From contig NZ_JAAORF010000003.1 in NCBI RefSeq assembly GCF_017696275.1, positions 434,001 through 498,000 of the forward strand: 64,000 nucleotides of DNA, in the 5' to 3' direction. The stretch comes from Prochlorococcus marinus XMU1405. GTDB taxonomy: Bacteria > Cyanobacteriota > Cyanobacteriia > PCC-6307 > Cyanobiaceae. The position numbers and the translations under genes are program-made. Below the pieces are notes generated by a model, which was not told the DNA's origin, did not search any database, and saw only the letters and a list, made by a program, of their open reading frames with translations. Position 1 is the first letter of the stretch. The number at the start of each line of letters is the position of its first letter. Shown in pieces: positions 9,570-19,071 of this stretch.

Positions 9570-12500
9570 ATGGGAGAGAGTATCAAAAGAATCGATGGAC
9601 CATATCAAGATAGTTATTCCCCAAATGGAATAATTGGTGAGAAAGATGCGTGTGGAGTTGGTTTCATAGCAAATATCAAAGGAATAGAAAGCAACTGGAT
9701 CTTAAAACAATCCCTGAAAGGCCTTAACTGCATGGAGCATAGAGGGGGTTGTGGAGGAGATAGTGATTCAGGAGATGGAGCTGGCATCTTATGTTCAATT
9801 CCATGGGAATACATTGAAGATGAAATGAATCTAAAAATTCCTCAAGAATTGCATAGAGGTTTAGGCATGGTTTTCATGCCTAATAAAAAAGAGAAAATTG
9901 AAGTATGTAAATCAATATGTGATGAAGAAGCAGAACAATTAAGAGTCAACAAAACATCTTGGAGAACAGTACCTGTTAATAATAAAATATTAGGTCCTTT
10001 AGCTAAAGCAAATGCTCCATTCATATGTCAGTGGATTTTATATATAGATAAAAAAGAACACCAGGATATTGAGAGGCTCTTATTTCAATTAAGAAAAAGA
10101 ATTGAGAAAAAAATAAGAGCAACTTTCAAAAACCATGTTGGGGATTGTGAATTTTATTTTGCCTCACTAAGTTCTAAAACGGTTGTTTATAAAGGCATGG
10201 TTCGTTCTGAAATATTATCTGAGTTTTATCAAGATCTAAAAGAAGAAAGTTTTAAAGTTTCATTTTCTGTTTATCATCGTAGATTTAGTACCAATACTCT
10301 CCCAAAATGGCCACTAGCTCAACCTATGAGATTTCTAGGGCATAATGGGGAAATAAATACTCTATTAGGTAATATCAACTGGGCTAAAGCTTCAGAAAAA
10401 CATATAGATGATTTTTGGGGAGAATTGTCTCATGAAATCAAGCCTATTGTAGATGTAAATAAAAGTGATTCATCAAATCTTGATGCAACCCTTGAAATTA
10501 ATATTCGCTCAGGCCAACCAATAACTGATTCATTATTAAAACTTGTTCCTGAAGCTTTTAGAGATCAACCAGAACTTGAGAAAAGGGAAGACATTAAGTC
10601 ATTTTATGAGTATTCTGCAAGCCTACAAGAAGCTTGGGATGGACCTGCTCTCCTTGTATTTGCAGATGGAAATTTTGTAGGAGCAACGCTTGATAGAAAT
10701 GGTCTTAGACCAGCAAGATATTCAATCACAAATGATGGTTTTGTAATAATGGGTTCCGAAACAGGAGTAGTAGATCTTGAAGATGAAAGAGTGATAGAAA
10801 AAGGTCGATTAGGACCAGGTCAAATGTTGGCAGTTGATTTGCATCAAAATAGAATTCTCAGAAATTGGGAGGTAAAATCTGAAGCGGCGCAAAGACATGA
10901 TTATAAAAATCTCCTAATTAATAGAACTATAAAAATTGAGCATAGTGAATGGTTTAAGGACTGCAAACTAAAAGACCTTGAGTTATTACAACAACAAACT
11001 GCGTATGGTTTTTCAGCTGAAGATAATGATCTTATCTTGGATTCAATGGCTTCATTAGCTAAAGAGCCTACCTATTGCATGGGCGACGATATCCCGTTAG
11101 CAGTGCTTTCTTCAAAGCCACATATTTTATATGACTATTTCAAGCAAAGATTTGCGCAAGTTACAAATCCTCCTATTGACCCTCTGAGAGAAAAACTTGT
11201 AATGAGTTTAGAGATGCATCTAGGAGAAAGATGCACACCATTTGAAATTAAAGATGCTAAACCTTTTATTCATTTACAAAGTCCGATTCTAAATGAAGAA
11301 GAACTCATTTCCATCAAAAAATCAAAAATTAAATCTCAGACAATTTCAAGTTTGTTTGATTTAGAGGAAGGTATTCAAGGCTTAGAGAACCAATTAAAAA
11401 TAATCTGTAAACAGAGTGAGCTTTCTATAAAAGAAGGTTGCTCTTTAATTATCATTTCTGATAAGGGAATTAATCCTAAAAAGACTTTCATACCTCCTTT
11501 ACTTGCTGTTGGAGCAATTCATCATTATCTTCTTAAAAAAGAAATCAGGCTAAAAGCTTCTCTAATAATTGAGACCGGTCAATGTTGGAGCACACATCAC
11601 TTAGCTTGTTTAATTGGATATGGAGCAAGTGCAGTTTGCCCTTGGTTGACCTTCGAAGCAGGTAGACACTGGTTAAAACATCCAAAAATACAAAAACTGA
11701 TTGATAGCAAAAAAATAAATCCATTATCAATAGTTGATGTTCAAGAAAATATTAAAAAAGCTCTAGAAGACGGTCTAAGAAAAATTCTCTCAAAAATAGG
11801 CATCTCACTTTTATCTAGTTACCATGGTGCACAAATTTTTGAAGCTGTAGGCCTTGGATCTGACTTAATAAGAATTGCTTTTGATGGTACAACAAGTCGT
11901 ATCGCTGGCATAACATTAAAAGAATTAACTAATGAAACACTTTCAATACATACGAAAGCCTATCCAGAGATCGATTTAAAGAAATTAGAATTTTTAGGAT
12001 TTGTACAATTTAGAAATAATGGAGAATATCATTCCAATAACCCAGAGATGTCCAAAGTTTTACATGCAGCTGTAAAACAAGGGCCAGGATACGATCATTT
12101 TGAAACTTACAAAAAACTTATTAGTAATAGACCTACAACATCTCTTAGAGATTTACTAACAATTAATTCAAAAAGAAAAAGTATTCCATTAGAGGAAGTT
12201 GAAAGTGTTGAATCAATTTGCAAAAGGTTCTGTACTGGAGGAATGAGTTTAGGTGCTTTATCCAGAGAAGCGCATGAAGTTTTAGCAGTTGCAATGAATA
12301 GAATTGGTGGAAAAAGTAATAGTGGAGAAGGGGGAGAAGATCCAGCTCGTTTTAATATTTTAAATGATATCGATGAAAATACTCAGTCAGCGACATTGCC
12401 ATTTATTAAAGGCTTAAAGAATGGAGACACCGCATGCTCCGCTATTAAACAAATAGCATCAGGAAGATTTGGAGTTACACCTGAATATCTAAGAAGTGGT

Positions 12501-14141
12501 AAACAACTCGAAATTAAAATGGCTCAAGGTGCAAAACCCGGAGAGGGTGGACAATTACCTGGTCCAAAAGTTGATTCTTACATTGCAAAACTAAGAAATA
12601 GTAAACCTGGAGTAGCTTTGATATCTCCTCCCCCGCATCATGATATTTATTCAATTGAAGATTTAGCTCAACTTATCCACGACTTACACCAAGTTCATCC
12701 AAAAGCGAAAGTAAGCGTTAAACTTGTTTCTGAAATTGGTATAGGCACTATTGCCGCTGGAGTAAGCAAAGCTAATGCAGATGTAATTCAAATATCAGGT
12801 CATGACGGAGGTACAGGTGCGTCACCCCTGAGTTCTATAAAACATGCAGGTTTACCATGGGAACTTGGTGTTGCTGAAGTTCATAAATCTCTCTTAGAGA
12901 ATAACTTACGCGAAAGAGTAATTTTGAGAACTGATGGAGGTCTTAAAACAGGCTGGGACGTAGTTATTGCAGCTTTACTAGGTGCTGAAGAATACGGTTT
13001 TGGTTCTGTAGCGATGATTGCTGAAGGATGCATAATGGCTCGGGTTTGTCATACAAACAAGTGTCCTGTTGGAGTTGCCACTCAAAAAGAAGAATTAAGA
13101 AAAAGATTTAAAGGTATTCCAGAAAATGTCGTAAATTTTTTCTTGTATATTGCTGAAGAAGTAAGACAGATAATGAGTAGTATCGGTGTCTCTAATATGG
13201 AAGAACTGATTGGTAATCAAGAATTTCTTTCTGCAAGAAATATCGATCTTCCAAAAACTTCTAATATTGATCTTTCTTCTTTAGTAAATAAACACTCAAC
13301 CCCTGATAGATCATGGTTAAAACACTTAAAAACTGCCCATAGTAATGGTTCTGTATTAGAAGACGAGTTTTTGTCTGATACTAAATTTATAGATTCAATT
13401 AAAAATCACGCAATATTAACCAAAGAAATTGAGATAAAAAATACAGATAGAAGTGTTTGTGCGAAAATATCAGGCGAAATCGCAGAACTTCACGGCAATA
13501 CTGGCTTCAATGGCGAACTCAACTTAAATTTCAAAGGATATGCAGGACAAAGCTTTGGTGCCTTTTTATTGAAGGGAATGAATGTCCAATTAATCGGAGA
13601 AGCTAATGATTATGTTTGTAAAGGAATGAATGGAGGAACACTCACAATAATTCCACCAAAAATAAATGAAATCTCTTCCGAACAAGTCATCCTAGGTAAT
13701 ACTTGTCTTTATGGAGCAACAGGTGGAAAATTATTTGCATTAGGAAAATCGGGAGAAAGATTTGCGGTTAGAAATAGTGGTGCTACAGCGGTAACAGAAG
13801 GAGCAGGTGATCATTGTTGTGAATACATGACTGGTGGGAAAGTTGTTATTCTAGGTTCCACAGGAAGGAATATTGGTGCGGGCATGACTGGTGGAATAGC
13901 TTTCATAATCGATGAAAATAATGATTTAAATAATAAAGTAAATAAAGAAATAGTAAGCATTCATGAAATAACTTCATCAAAGCAGGAAAAAATCTTATTG
14001 GAAATTATTAGAGAATATCAAGCAAAAACAAATAGCTTAAAGGCTGCCAAAATAATTGAAAATTGGTCTCATTTTAAGAGTACTTTCAAATTGATTGTTC
14101 CCCCAAGCGAAGAAGAGATGATAGGTATAAAAAAAATGTAA
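9570..14141 (+). CDS. gltB: Ferredoxin-dependent glutamate synthase, large subunit
   Basis: Fd-GOGAT (often named glsF) transfers the amide of glutamine to 2-oxoglutarate, giving two glutamates, and so completes ammonium assimilation. A short propeptide (residues 1-27) precedes the N-terminal nucleophile Cys28 in KDACGVGF. The class II amidotransferase domain, central domain, FMN-binding barrel (GGEDPARF, GHDGGTGASPLSS, RTDGGLKTGWD) and C-terminal beta-helix (TGGIAFIIDE) follow. The 3Fe-4S motif is CIMARVCHTNKC. No small NADPH subunit gltD is near, consistent with ferredoxin as donor. Length 1523 residues, typical. A YciI-like gene starts at the base after the stop. Confidence 0.97.
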   Translation: MGESIKRIDGPYQDSYSPNGIIGEKDACGVGFIANIKGIESNWILKQSLKGLNCMEHRGGCGGDSDSGDGAGILCSIPWEYIEDEMNLKIPQELHRGLGMVFMPNKKEKIEVCKSICDEEAEQLRVNKTSWRTVPVNNKILGPLAKANAPFICQWILYIDKKEHQDIERLLFQLRKRIEKKIRATFKNHVGDCEFYFASLSSKTVVYKGMVRSEILSEFYQDLKEESFKVSFSVYHRRFSTNTLPKWPLAQPMRFLGHNGEINTLLGNINWAKASEKHIDDFWGELSHEIKPIVDVNKSDSSNLDATLEINIRSGQPITDSLLKLVPEAFRDQPELEKREDIKSFYEYSASLQEAWDGPALLVFADGNFVGATLDRNGLRPARYSITNDGFVIMGSETGVVDLEDERVIEKGRLGPGQMLAVDLHQNRILRNWEVKSEAAQRHDYKNLLINRTIKIEHSEWFKDCKLKDLELLQQQTAYGFSAEDNDLILDSMASLAKEPTYCMGDDIPLAVLSSKPHILYDYFKQRFAQVTNPPIDPLREKLVMSLEMHLGERCTPFEIKDAKPFIHLQSPILNEEELISIKKSKIKSQTISSLFDLEEGIQGLENQLKIICKQSELSIKEGCSLIIISDKGINPKKTFIPPLLAVGAIHHYLLKKEIRLKASLIIETGQCWSTHHLACLIGYGASAVCPWLTFEAGRHWLKHPKIQKLIDSKKINPLSIVDVQENIKKALEDGLRKILSKIGISLLSSYHGAQIFEAVGLGSDLIRIAFDGTTSRIAGITLKELTNETLSIHTKAYPEIDLKKLEFLGFVQFRNNGEYHSNNPEMSKVLHAAVKQGPGYDHFETYKKLISNRPTTSLRDLLTINSKRKSIPLEEVESVESICKRFCTGGMSLGALSREAHEVLAVAMNRIGGKSNSGEGGEDPARFNILNDIDENTQSATLPFIKGLKNGDTACSAIKQIASGRFGVTPEYLRSGKQLEIKMAQGAKPGEGGQLPGPKVDSYIAKLRNSKPGVALISPPPHHDIYSIEDLAQLIHDLHQVHPKAKVSVKLVSEIGIGTIAAGVSKANADVIQISGHDGGTGASPLSSIKHAGLPWELGVAEVHKSLLENNLRERVILRTDGGLKTGWDVVIAALLGAEEYGFGSVAMIAEGCIMARVCHTNKCPVGVATQKEELRKRFKGIPENVVNFFLYIAEEVRQIMSSIGVSNMEELIGNQEFLSARNIDLPKTSNIDLSSLVNKHSTPDRSWLKHLKTAHSNGSVLEDEFLSDTKFIDSIKNHAILTKEIEIKNTDRSVCAKISGEIAELHGNTGFNGELNLNFKGYAGQSFGAFLLKGMNVQLIGEANDYVCKGMNGGTLTIIPPKINEISSEQVILGNTCLYGATGGKLFALGKSGERFAVRNSGATAVTEGAGDHCCEYMTGGKVVILGSTGRNIGAGMTGGIAFIIDENNDLNNKVNKEIVSIHEITSSKQEKILLEIIREYQAKTNSLKAAKIIENWSHFKSTFKLIVPPSEEEMIGIKKM

Positions 14142-14435
14142 ATGCCTTTCTTTGTAAAAACTGAAATTATAAAAAAAGAATACTTAATTAATAATGATTT
14201 AAAACGAAAAATAATTAACGAACATATTGATTGGGTAAAAAAATTAAAAAAAGAGGGAATTAATATAAAAAGTGGCTTTTTGGTAGATGAGTTAAATAGG
14301 CCAGGTGACGGCGGATTACTTATTCTTGAGATGAATAATTATAGAAATGCACTAAAAATAATTAAGAATGATCCAATGATTAAAAATGATCTAGTTGAAT
14401 GGAAATTAAATGAGTGGGTAGATCCAAATAAATGA
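14142..14435 (+). CDS. YciI-family small protein
   Basis: 97-residue protein with a dimeric alpha-beta barrel pattern: RKIINEHIDWVKKLKKEGIN (conserved His in HIDW), SGFLVDE, GGLLILEMNN and NALKIIKNDPMIKNDLVEWKLNEW. This matches the YciI/YCII-related family, which lacks a settled function. The start codon follows the glsF stop directly (TAA-ATG), so the two are very likely cotranscribed and translationally coupled. That suggests, without proof, a role linked to glutamate metabolism. It is convergent with lipA, six bases away. Confidence 0.8.
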   Translation: MPFFVKTEIIKKEYLINNDLKRKIINEHIDWVKKLKKEGINIKSGFLVDELNRPGDGGLLILEMNNYRNALKIIKNDPMIKNDLVEWKLNEWVDPNK

Positions 14436-14441
14436 ATATAA

Positions 14442-15335
14442 CTATCTTGGATACTTTTTCATAAGTTTTTGAATCTCTTCAGCATGATAGCTACTACGAG
14501 TTAAAGGAGAACTAACTACTTGCATGAAGTTTAAATCTTTTTCCCCTAATGCTTTAAAATAGTTAAATTTTGTAGGACTTACAAATCTTTTAACAGGTAA
14601 ATGATTAGGGCCAGGAGATAAATATTGGCCAATAGTAACAATATCAACGAAATTACTTTTTAAATCCTTAAGCAAACTTAAGACCTCGTCGTCTTTTTCC
14701 CCTAAACCAAGCATGAAGCCTGACTTTGTATAAATTTTGGGAGAATAGTCTCTGGTTCTTTTAAGCAACTCAAGAGTTCTTTCATATTTGCCTTGAGGTC
14801 TTACTTTTTTATATAGCGAAGACACAGTCTCAATATTGTGGTTTAAAACGTTTGGATTTGAATCAAGAACTTTTTCAAGCGCTTTCCAGTTACCACAAAG
14901 ATCAGGTATTAGAAGCTCAATAGTAGTTTCGGGAGATTTTTCTCTTATTTGATGAACACATTGAAAAAATTGAGATGCGCCACCATCCTCAAGATCGTCT
15001 CTATTAACTGATGTGATTACAACATGCTTAAGCTTCATTCTAAAAACAGCTTCGGCTAAACGATATGGTTCAGTAGGGTCTAAGTCTCTCTTAGATCTAT
15101 CAAAATCAATATCGCAATATGGACATGCCCTAGTGCAACCAGGACCCATTATGAGGAAAGTTGCAGTTCCACTAGCAAAACATTCGCCGATATTTGGACA
15201 GCTTGCTTCTTGACATACGGTATTGAGATTTAAATCATTTAATAAATTTGCAGTATTACCAATTCGCTCAACTTGTGGAGCTTTGACCCTTAACCATTCA
15301 GGTTTTGAAATTAAACTATTAGGATTATTAGTCAC
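14442..15335 (-). CDS. lipA: Lipoyl synthase
   Basis: Radical SAM enzyme that inserts two sulfurs into protein-bound octanoyl groups, giving lipoyl cofactors for dehydrogenase complexes. Both iron-sulfur signatures are visible: the auxiliary cluster [12 protein letters not shown] (CX4CX5C) and the radical SAM cluster CTRACPYC (CX3CX2C). The conserved C-terminal [13 protein letters not shown] provides the serine ligand region. Length 297 residues. Many cyanobacteria carry two lipA copies; only this one is in the window. ATG start at [14 protein letters not shown]. Confidence 0.96.
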   Translation of the reverse strand: MTNNPNSLISKPEWLRVKAPQVERIGNTANLLNDLNLNTVCQEASCPNIGECFASGTATFLIMGPGCTRACPYCDIDFDRSKRDLDPTEPYRLAEAVFRMKLKHVVITSVNRDDLEDGGASQFFQCVHQIREKSPETTIELLIPDLCGNWKALEKVLDSNPNVLNHNIETVSSLYKKVRPQGKYERTLELLKRTRDYSPKIYTKSGFMLGLGEKDDEVLSLLKDLKSNFVDIVTIGQYLSPGPNHLPVKRFVSPTKFNYFKALGEKDLNFMQVVSSPLTRSSYHAEEIQKLMKKYPR

Positions 15336-15674
15336 ATTAAATCTTCTTGACCTTTAATTTTATTTTACTAAAAACAAGGTGAATTAACTATTTATAATTT
15401 CAAATACAAAGCTCATTCAAAAGAAGTAAATAAATGAATTCAACTAATCCTTCTGCAATTTAGAAAATCTTAATTAAATTTACTCGTCACACAACGTTTT
15501 TGTTTCATTAACTAAAATTGAATCAGATTTCATAACATAATTTTTAATACAGATATCAGAACATACTAATCTTAAAGATACAGTACTGAAGTTTTTACCA
15601 GCAAGACTATTTTGTACTAAAAAGTGTTTTTTTAATTATTTTTTGATACAGTAAAAAATATATGTAATAAAACA
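15336..15674. other. Divergent spacer, lipA / resolvase-like gene, with a possible broken small gene
   Basis: 339 bases between the lipA start and the TTG start of the resolvase-like gene. It must hold the lipA promoter. The only content I can point to is the open minus-strand frame listed separately at 15480-15675. No tRNA, terminator or clear regulatory palindrome was seen. Confidence 0.5.
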
Positions 15675-15675
15675 T
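15480..15675 (-). pseudogene. Possible frameshifted small secreted/cysteine-containing protein
   Basis: A minus-strand frame is open from 15635 to the stop at 15480-15482. Its protein-like C-terminus reads SLAGKNFSTVSLRLVCSD, then ICIKNYVMKSDSILVNETK, then TLCDE, with three cysteines. It has no ATG, GTG or TTG except an internal ATG. An ATG at 15675 opens a second frame, beginning MFYYIYFLLYQKIIKK. Removing one A from the run of seven at 15627-15633 (minus-strand reading) would join the two into one 64-residue protein with a hydrophobic N-terminus. It could be a real frameshift, a sequencing error or chance. Not recognised as a known family. Confidence 0.35.
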
Positions 15676-16298
15676 TGACTTTTAAATTTAAAAGAAAACG
15701 TATTTTATTATCGGAAAAAAGTAAAAACTCTAAAGCAATAGGTTATGCTAGAGCTACTAATAACGAATATGAATATTTAGAAGAACAAATAAAAATTTTG
15801 AAGGAAGAAGGTTGCAGTTTAGTGTTCTCTGAATTTATAAGTTTAGATGAAGAAATCAAACCCCAACTCAATAAAGCTATAAATTCCTTATCAAAAGGCG
15901 ATCAATTAATAATAACTCAGCTTGATCGAGCATTTAAAAATAAAAAAGAATGTTTGATAACAATAAATAAACTTATTAATAAGGATATTCAATTGCGAAC
16001 TTTGACTGGTTTTTTTGCTGCTAATGAATCTTCTAATGCAAATTCTTCAATTTTTAAGATTTTATATGAATTAGATAATTTAGAAGACAAAAGTTTAGGT
16101 GAAAGAAAAAAAGAACAACTATTACGCAGAAAATTATCTGGAAATAATTTGGGAGGAAGGCCCAAAATAAGTCCTCTAAAAGAATCTTTAGTAATCAGAT
16201 TGCGTAATGAAGGATATTCTTATCGATCAATCAGATCACAAACAGGAATTGCGTTGTCAACAATAAGAAGAGTAATTTTGGAAGGAGAACAAACATAA
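15675..16298 (+). CDS. Resolvase/invertase-family (serine recombinase-like) protein, atypical active site
   Basis: 207 residues with the resolvase N-terminal fold: AIGYARATNNEYEYLEEQIKI, GDQLIITQLDRAFKNKKE, then a C-terminal helix-turn-helix (GRPKISPLKESL, EGYSYRSIRSQTGIALST). In active resolvases the first motif reads YARVST, with the nucleophile Ser10; here that position is Thr28. The Arg71-equivalent of the LDRLGR motif is Lys88. Arg26 and Arg85 are kept. Strand cleavage is therefore doubtful, and a DNA-binding or regulatory role is possible. The only start is TTG at 15675. The next gene begins one base after its stop. No terminal repeats or partner transposase are present. Confidence 0.8.
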   Translation: MTFKFKRKRILLSEKSKNSKAIGYARATNNEYEYLEEQIKILKEEGCSLVFSEFISLDEEIKPQLNKAINSLSKGDQLIITQLDRAFKNKKECLITINKLINKDIQLRTLTGFFAANESSNANSSIFKILYELDNLEDKSLGERKKEQLLRRKLSGNNLGGRPKISPLKESLVIRLRNEGYSYRSIRSQTGIALSTIRRVILEGEQT

Positions 16299-16299
16299 A

Positions 16300-16512
16300 A
16301 TGAAGAGGAAAGAAATTGAAAATTTAATTAAAGAAAATTTTAAAGATACAGCGTTGCGTATTTATGAATTAGATAATGAAGATAGAAAAAGTTTATTAGC
16401 TGAATATAGAGAATGGATTATGAATGATTTAGAGTTTGAAGAAATAATGATGTTGCCTTATGAAGCATATACTGACATATTAGATTCTAATTTCTTAGAA
16501 GATTCAATTTAG
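16300..16512 (+). CDS. Small acidic hypothetical protein
   Basis: 70 residues, not recognised. It is rich in Glu and Asp and predicted helical (RKEIENLIKENFKDTALRI, DRKSLLAEYREWIMNDLEFEE). It starts at ATG one base after the stop of the resolvase-like gene, so the two are surely cotranscribed, and it may act with that protein. Its last bases overlap the end of the convergent beta-lactamase-like gene by four bases. No signal peptide or cysteine is visible. Confidence 0.7.
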   Translation: MKRKEIENLIKENFKDTALRIYELDNEDRKSLLAEYREWIMNDLEFEEIMMLPYEAYTDILDSNFLEDSI

Positions 16513-17417
16513 TCCCTAAAAGTATATTTTTTATTAAATTCATATACTTCTTTTGATATTAATGGTAAGAAAGAAGAATCTTTAGAATATTTTTCACCAT
16601 CACAAAAAACAACTAATAAAGTGTGTAGAGATTGACTATTAGTCCACCAAGCAGAATCATGTCTAACTTCTGACATTAAGCCTGCTTTACTCCAAAGATT
16701 AATACTTTCTGGTAAGCCTGCACCCAAAAAACCATCTATTTGATTAAGAGAATCGTTTTTAAGAACAACTTTATCTAAATTTCTTTTTAAAAAACTTCGC
16801 AAATTTAAATCATTTTTTTGATAATCAATATGAATCATAATTTCCTCCAAAACCCTTGCAGCCGAATCAGAATTCATGGCATTTCTATTTTTATTATTAT
16901 TTCCATAAAATTCTTTTTCACGACCAAATGGTCCATCATCCCAGGTCTTTTGACAGCAATTTAAACCACTCAATTCCTCCCAATGTAAATCATGTAGCCA
17001 ATCGTTTATTATACTTCTTTGATATTTCCAATTTTCCCAGGATTCGCCCTCAATGCAAGGTCCACTTGTTGTTCCAGTAAGTAAATCAATTAAGAAGCTT
17101 GTTGCATTATTACTTGAGAAAGATAACATTTTCCTTACAGCATAAATAATTTCATCCGATAATAATAAATTTCCTTTTTTAATCCAATAATATGTAGCAA
17201 GACCATAAACCAACTTGACTATGCTGGCAGGGTAAACCATTTTTTTATTATTTATGCCAGTACCAAAACCTTTAAATACACCTTTATTTACACTTTTATA
17301 ATTAATCCAAGTTATGGCAATATCTTCACTTGAATAATCTTTATTATAAGAGCATACTCTCCCTAAAATATCATTTAAGGCTAGACCCATCTCTTCACTT
17401 AAATAGTAAAAGGACAT
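16509..17417 (-). CDS. Class A beta-lactamase-like serine hydrolase
   Basis: 302-residue member of the serine beta-lactamase/transpeptidase fold. Motifs: Ser65-x-x-Lys68 (YPASIVKL), an SxN-type segment at residues 101-104 (FSSNNATSF) and a KxG triad as Lys244-Ala-Gly (WSKAGLM). These support an acylating serine enzyme acting on peptidoglycan peptides or beta-lactams. No signal peptide is visible; the N-terminus MSFYYLSEEMGLALND is not hydrophobic, and an alternative start is Met10 at 17390. Only three bases separate its start from that of the NlpC/P60 gene, pointing to a cell-wall pair. Substrate unknown. Confidence 0.8.
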   Translation of the reverse strand: MSFYYLSEEMGLALNDILGRVCSYNKDYSSEDIAITWINYKSVNKGVFKGFGTGINNKKMVYPASIVKLVYGLATYYWIKKGNLLLSDEIIYAVRKMLSFSSNNATSFLIDLLTGTTSGPCIEGESWENWKYQRSIINDWLHDLHWEELSGLNCCQKTWDDGPFGREKEFYGNNNKNRNAMNSDSAARVLEEIMIHIDYQKNDLNLRSFLKRNLDKVVLKNDSLNQIDGFLGAGLPESINLWSKAGLMSEVRHDSAWWTNSQSLHTLLVVFCDGEKYSKDSSFLPLISKEVYEFNKKYTFRD

Positions 17418-17420
17418 TGT

Positions 17421-18179
17421 ATGGAAAATGATAAAAATCCTATCTCACTATTTAAACAAACTAATTTTTCAAAAACTATTTGGTGGAAATTAAAAGTTAA
17501 TATTTCGGGATATCAAAATGAAACAGAAGATAAATTAGTTACTGAAATATTTAAAAATAGAATTTTTAGGCTTATTTATCCAAATATTATTCAAAACAAC
17601 CATAAATTTTCAAGAATACTAGTTCAACTATATGAAGATGGTTACGTGTGTTGGATAAATTTAGATGGATTAATTATTGAGAAATACGAATTCAAAAAAA
17701 ATAAGAGTTTAGAAAATGAATATTTCTTTATAAAAGATAAAGTTAACTCAATTTTAAAATGGATCAAGGATCAATCTGAGTTAAATAATGAATATCTTTG
17801 GGGAGGTACATTAGGACCGAATTTTGATTGTTCTGGATTAATTCAGACTGCTTTTTTAAAGCATCAAATTTATATACCTCGAGACTCTTTTCAAATAAAA
17901 AGTTTTTGTAAGCACCTTTTTTATTACAAAGAATCGTATGCGGCTATACGACCTGGCGATCTTTTATTTTTTGGAAATGAAAAAAAATGTGATCATATTG
18001 GAATCTACAAAGGAGACGGATTTTATTACCATAGCTCTGGAAAAGATTTTGGCAGAAATGGAATAGGATTAGATACCCTAAAGAAGTCTAATGATAGAAT
18101 CTCATTGCATTATGAATCTAAACTTATTTCCGCAGGAAGAGTAGTTAGAAATTATAGATGGGACCGCACTATACGTTAA
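17421..18179 (+). CDS. NlpC/P60-family cell-wall peptidase
   Basis: 252-residue papain-like peptidase. The N-terminal 100 residues look like an SH3b-type substrate-binding domain. The catalytic domain has Cys137 in YLWGGTLGPNFDCSGLIQTA, the RPGDLLFFG strand, His192 in CDHIGIYKGDGFYYH and a second His at 204. This layout fits the cyanobacterial gamma-D-glutamyl-diamino acid endopeptidases that cleave murein stem peptides. No signal peptide is apparent, as reported for recycling-type relatives. It is divergent from the beta-lactamase-like gene with three bases between start codons. Confidence 0.9.
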   Translation: MENDKNPISLFKQTNFSKTIWWKLKVNISGYQNETEDKLVTEIFKNRIFRLIYPNIIQNNHKFSRILVQLYEDGYVCWINLDGLIIEKYEFKKNKSLENEYFFIKDKVNSILKWIKDQSELNNEYLWGGTLGPNFDCSGLIQTAFLKHQIYIPRDSFQIKSFCKHLFYYKESYAAIRPGDLLFFGNEKKCDHIGIYKGDGFYYHSSGKDFGRNGIGLDTLKKSNDRISLHYESKLISAGRVVRNYRWDRTIR

Positions 18180-18238
18180 TTTATAAAGCTCACCCTAAAA
18201 TTTTAAATTAAATTATTACTTATTCTTTTATTTAGAAA

Positions 18239-18838
18239 TTAACCAGCAGTCCAAATATTTTTAATGATTGGCATTATGGTATCTAAGTGTAATGTCCCAA
18301 CAAGTAACCAAGCAAAAACAGCTCCTCCACATCCTCCTAACCAAAATCCACTTGTAAAATCAGCCCAACCAGCTCTTGTAAATAAGTCCTTTGGCGGATT
18401 ATTAACAGTCGCATCTGGAGGTTGAACATTAGGTGCTTTACCAGGTGCATTGTATAGAACAAAAAGTGCTGTCAAAATATGAACAGCTCCAATAGTAGCG
18501 AGAAGTCCAGCTGTTAGAGCAAATTCAGAATTTCTTAATGGGCCAGTCATGGTAAAAGGTCCGTATAGAAGATATCCAAAAGCTGCTCCAGTTTCTAAAC
18601 CTCTAAAATTTGGGGAAATACCTTCTCTGTAAAAAGGTAAATTATTTATGAAGGCTTTTGTAAAATAACCACTATTAACTGGAGTAGCTAAATTACCGAC
18701 ACAAGGATCAGCAACTGTTTTTACTGCCCATTGTTCTGCTACGCCAATATCATTTGGTTGTACAGAAGTATCTATGTATTTCTCATCAAACTTAATAGAA
18801 CTTGTTGATTCAGAGAATGATTTTTGAAAGTCGCTCAT
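18239..18838 (-). CDS. psaL: Photosystem I subunit XI
   Basis: Membrane subunit needed for photosystem I trimer formation. Recognised by [20 protein letters not shown], the [17 protein letters not shown] segment with the conserved Glu that binds chlorophyll, and two to three membrane helices ([38 protein letters not shown]). Length 199 residues, long for the family owing to the N-terminal part typical of marine picocyanobacteria. It lies 27 bases downstream of psaI, with which it is presumably cotranscribed. Confidence 0.97.
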   Translation of the reverse strand: MSDFQKSFSESTSSIKFDEKYIDTSVQPNDIGVAEQWAVKTVADPCVGNLATPVNSGYFTKAFINNLPFYREGISPNFRGLETGAAFGYLLYGPFTMTGPLRNSEFALTAGLLATIGAVHILTALFVLYNAPGKAPNVQPPDATVNNPPKDLFTRAGWADFTSGFWLGGCGGAVFAWLLVGTLHLDTIMPIIKNIWTAG

Positions 18839-18865
18839 TTTTTTAATAGTTTAGTGTTTGATAAT

Positions 18866-18979
18866 TTATTCAGTTGCTGTAATTAATCTTCCAATCAATA
18901 CGATAAAAACAGCAGGCATTGCTATACCAATTAATGGAACAAAAATTGAGGGTAAAAGACTTGGTAAATCAGATGGCAT
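18866..18979 (-). CDS. psaI: Photosystem I subunit VIII
   Basis: 37-residue single-helix photosystem I protein that stabilises PsaL binding. Translation of the minus strand gives MPSDLPSLLPSIFVPLIGIA followed by MPAVFIVLIGRLITATE. The N-terminal PSLLPSIFVPLIG pattern and the central hydrophobic helix are diagnostic for PsaI. It starts at ATG 18979 and is followed by psaL, the usual cyanobacterial psaI-psaL pair. Confidence 0.95.
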   Translation of the reverse strand: MPSDLPSLLPSIFVPLIGIAMPAVFIVLIGRLITATE

Positions 18980-19071
18980 AGTTCTTTAAACATCTTTAAA
19001 CACTTTAGTATTTATCAGCGAAATAATGTTAATTTTATTACTGGATGATATAAAAATTATTAACTTTTTAC

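Noticed and set aside
15675-16298. Resolvase-like gene as part of a transposon
   Set aside because: No terminal inverted repeats, no transposase and an altered active site.
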